Assembly: GCF_025398195.1 (NCBI RefSeq)
Contig: NZ_JAODNV010000008.1
Location: forward strand, 1-64,000
Reading direction: 5' to 3'
Length of the DNA stretch: 64,000 nucleotides
DNA from: Chelativorans petroleitrophicus
Lineage (GTDB): Bacteria; Pseudomonadota; Alphaproteobacteria; Rhizobiales; Rhizobiaceae
Both the position numbers and the translations under genes were made by a program. The notes below the pieces were generated by a model that saw only the letters and a program-made list of their open reading frames with translations, was not told the DNA's origin and made no database searches. Of the stretch, positions 63,411 to 64,000 are shown one piece after another. How positions within the stretch are numbered: the stretch's first letter is position 1; the number at the start of each line of letters is the position of its first letter.

Positions 63411-64000
63411 TCAGTGCTGGTGCGCGTCCTGCCCGCGTCCGGCGCGTGCGGAACGGACGGGCAGCACCACCTCTACCCTGCCCGCCTTTTCGAATTCGAG
63501 CGTCACCGGCACTTCTGCGCCTTCGGCAAAGGGCGTTTCGACCTGCATAAACATGAGGTGCAGCCCTCCTGGCTCCAGCGTCACGCTGCCGCCTGCCGGG
63601 ATCTCCAGCCCACCCTCCAGCGGGCGCATAACCATCACGTCGTCCTTCATCTCCATGCTGTGGATTTCGACCTTCCCGGCAACGGGCGAGCTTACGGACA
63701 AAAGGGCGTCCGGTTCCTGGCCCTCATTGCGGATCGTCATGTAGCCACCGCCCGTCGATTGCCCGGGCAACATGGCGCGCGCCCAGGCGGAGGAAACGCT
63801 GACGTCTCCTGCCGTGTCCGCCCCTGCTTCGTCCGCCGCTGCATGATCGTGGTGCGCCGTATGCTCCGCAACAATGGTCACGAAGGGAGCGGGATTATCG
63901 AGCGCATGGGCATCCTCGCCCGCCGGGGCCTCCTGATCCCAGGCTTCCTCCTTTCCCGAAGAACAGGTCTGTACGGCCTTGAAATAGAGGCGTTCGCCCT
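63411..64000 (-). CDS. Copper-handling protein: DUF1775 (YcnI) C-terminus fused to PCuAC domain, 5' end outside window
   Basis: The frame is open from the window edge to the stop at 63411. The visible N-terminal piece (GERLYFKAVQTCSSGKEEAW, then NPAPFVTIV) reads like the C-terminal end of a YcnI/DUF1775 domain. A His-rich linker (AEHTAHHDHAAADEAG) follows, then a complete PCuAC domain (SVSSAWARAMLPGQSTGGGY onward). Its Cu(I) ligands fit HSMEM and GGLHLMFM, the H(M)x10Mx21HxM pattern. A GTG at 63881 could start a PCuAC-only protein but lacks a ribosome site. PCuAC delivers periplasmic Cu(I) to cytochrome oxidase; the tail ends in HQH. Confidence 0.82.
   Translation of the reverse strand, partial: GERLYFKAVQTCSSGKEEAWDQEAPAGEDAHALDNPAPFVTIVAEHTAHHDHAAADEAGADTAGDVSVSSAWARAMLPGQSTGGGYMTIRNEGQEPDALLSVSSPVAGKVEIHSMEMKDDVMVMRPLEGGLEIPAGGSVTLEPGGLHLMFMQVETPFAEGAEVPVTLEFEKAGRVEVVLPVRSARAGRGQDAHQH

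Overview
The window is GC-rich chromosomal DNA of an alphaproteobacterium, most likely Hyphomicrobiales (Rhizobiales) and near the Phyllobacteriaceae. The reasons are the rhizobial-type inositol locus (RpiR-type iolR, iolC with a fused DUF2090 domain, iolD, iolE, iolB, and GGAA-N6-TTCC operators), the argB / pyrimidine 5'-nucleotidase neighbourhood, two TAXI-type TRAP transporters and short palindromic intergenic repeats. The genus is inferred, not proven. I saw no rRNA, tRNA, CRISPR array, transposase or phage gene. The content is almost entirely metabolic and transport genes.

Layout. (1) 0.5-9.4 kb, minus strand: a tight nine-gene operon. It runs TetR, TAXI binding protein, fused TRAP permease, LigI-like lactonase, two-domain type I extradiol dioxygenase, GalB-like hydratase, LigK/GalC-like aldolase, GalD-like tautomerase and a DUF1932 dehydrogenase. 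A perfect 24-bp palindrome lies ahead of it. Together the genes import an acid, open an aromatic ring and take the product through 2-pyrone-4,6-dicarboxylate (PDC) and 4-oxalomesaconate (OMA) to pyruvate and oxaloacetate. (2) 9.5-23.6 kb: mixed genes, namely a Tm-1-like protein, a small secreted repeat protein, LysR, chrA, msrPQ, an amidohydrolase, ilvD, an S41 peptidase, an M3 peptidase and a sulfatase. (3) 23.8-37.1 kb: inositol catabolism and uptake. iolR-iolC-iolD-iolE-small membrane protein-iolB run on the minus strand, an inositol-type dehydrogenase is divergent, and a second minus operon holds a CUT2 ABC transporter, an SDR and iolG. Candidate IolR sites lie at all three promoters.

(4) 37.2-51.6 kb: a carbohydrate or glycoside cluster under a divergent LacI regulator. 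It has a CUT1 ABC transporter, two Gfo/Idh/MocA dehydrogenases, two TIM-barrel isomerase/epimerase-like proteins, an aldo/keto reductase, a GH43 glycosidase and an aldose 1-epimerase. The paired dehydrogenases and TIM-barrel proteins suggest a route through 3-keto sugars. (5) 51.6-55.8 kb: a second TAXI-TRAP system with a UspA protein. (6) 56.0-60.4 kb: an RpiR regulator with a class III aminotransferase, divergent from a BKACE enzyme, pcaD and a DUF442 protein, with three operator half-sites between them. (7) 60.5-64 kb: argB, a DMT permease, a HAD nucleotidase, a small ORF and the 3' part of a YcnI-PCuAC copper protein that runs off the window.

The parts most worth following up are the extradiol dioxygenase whose acid-base His appears to be Tyr inside an otherwise coherent PDC/OMA operon, the paired Gfo/Idh plus TIM-barrel cluster, and the BKACE-pcaD pair, which suggests a possible shortcut for 3-oxoadipate.
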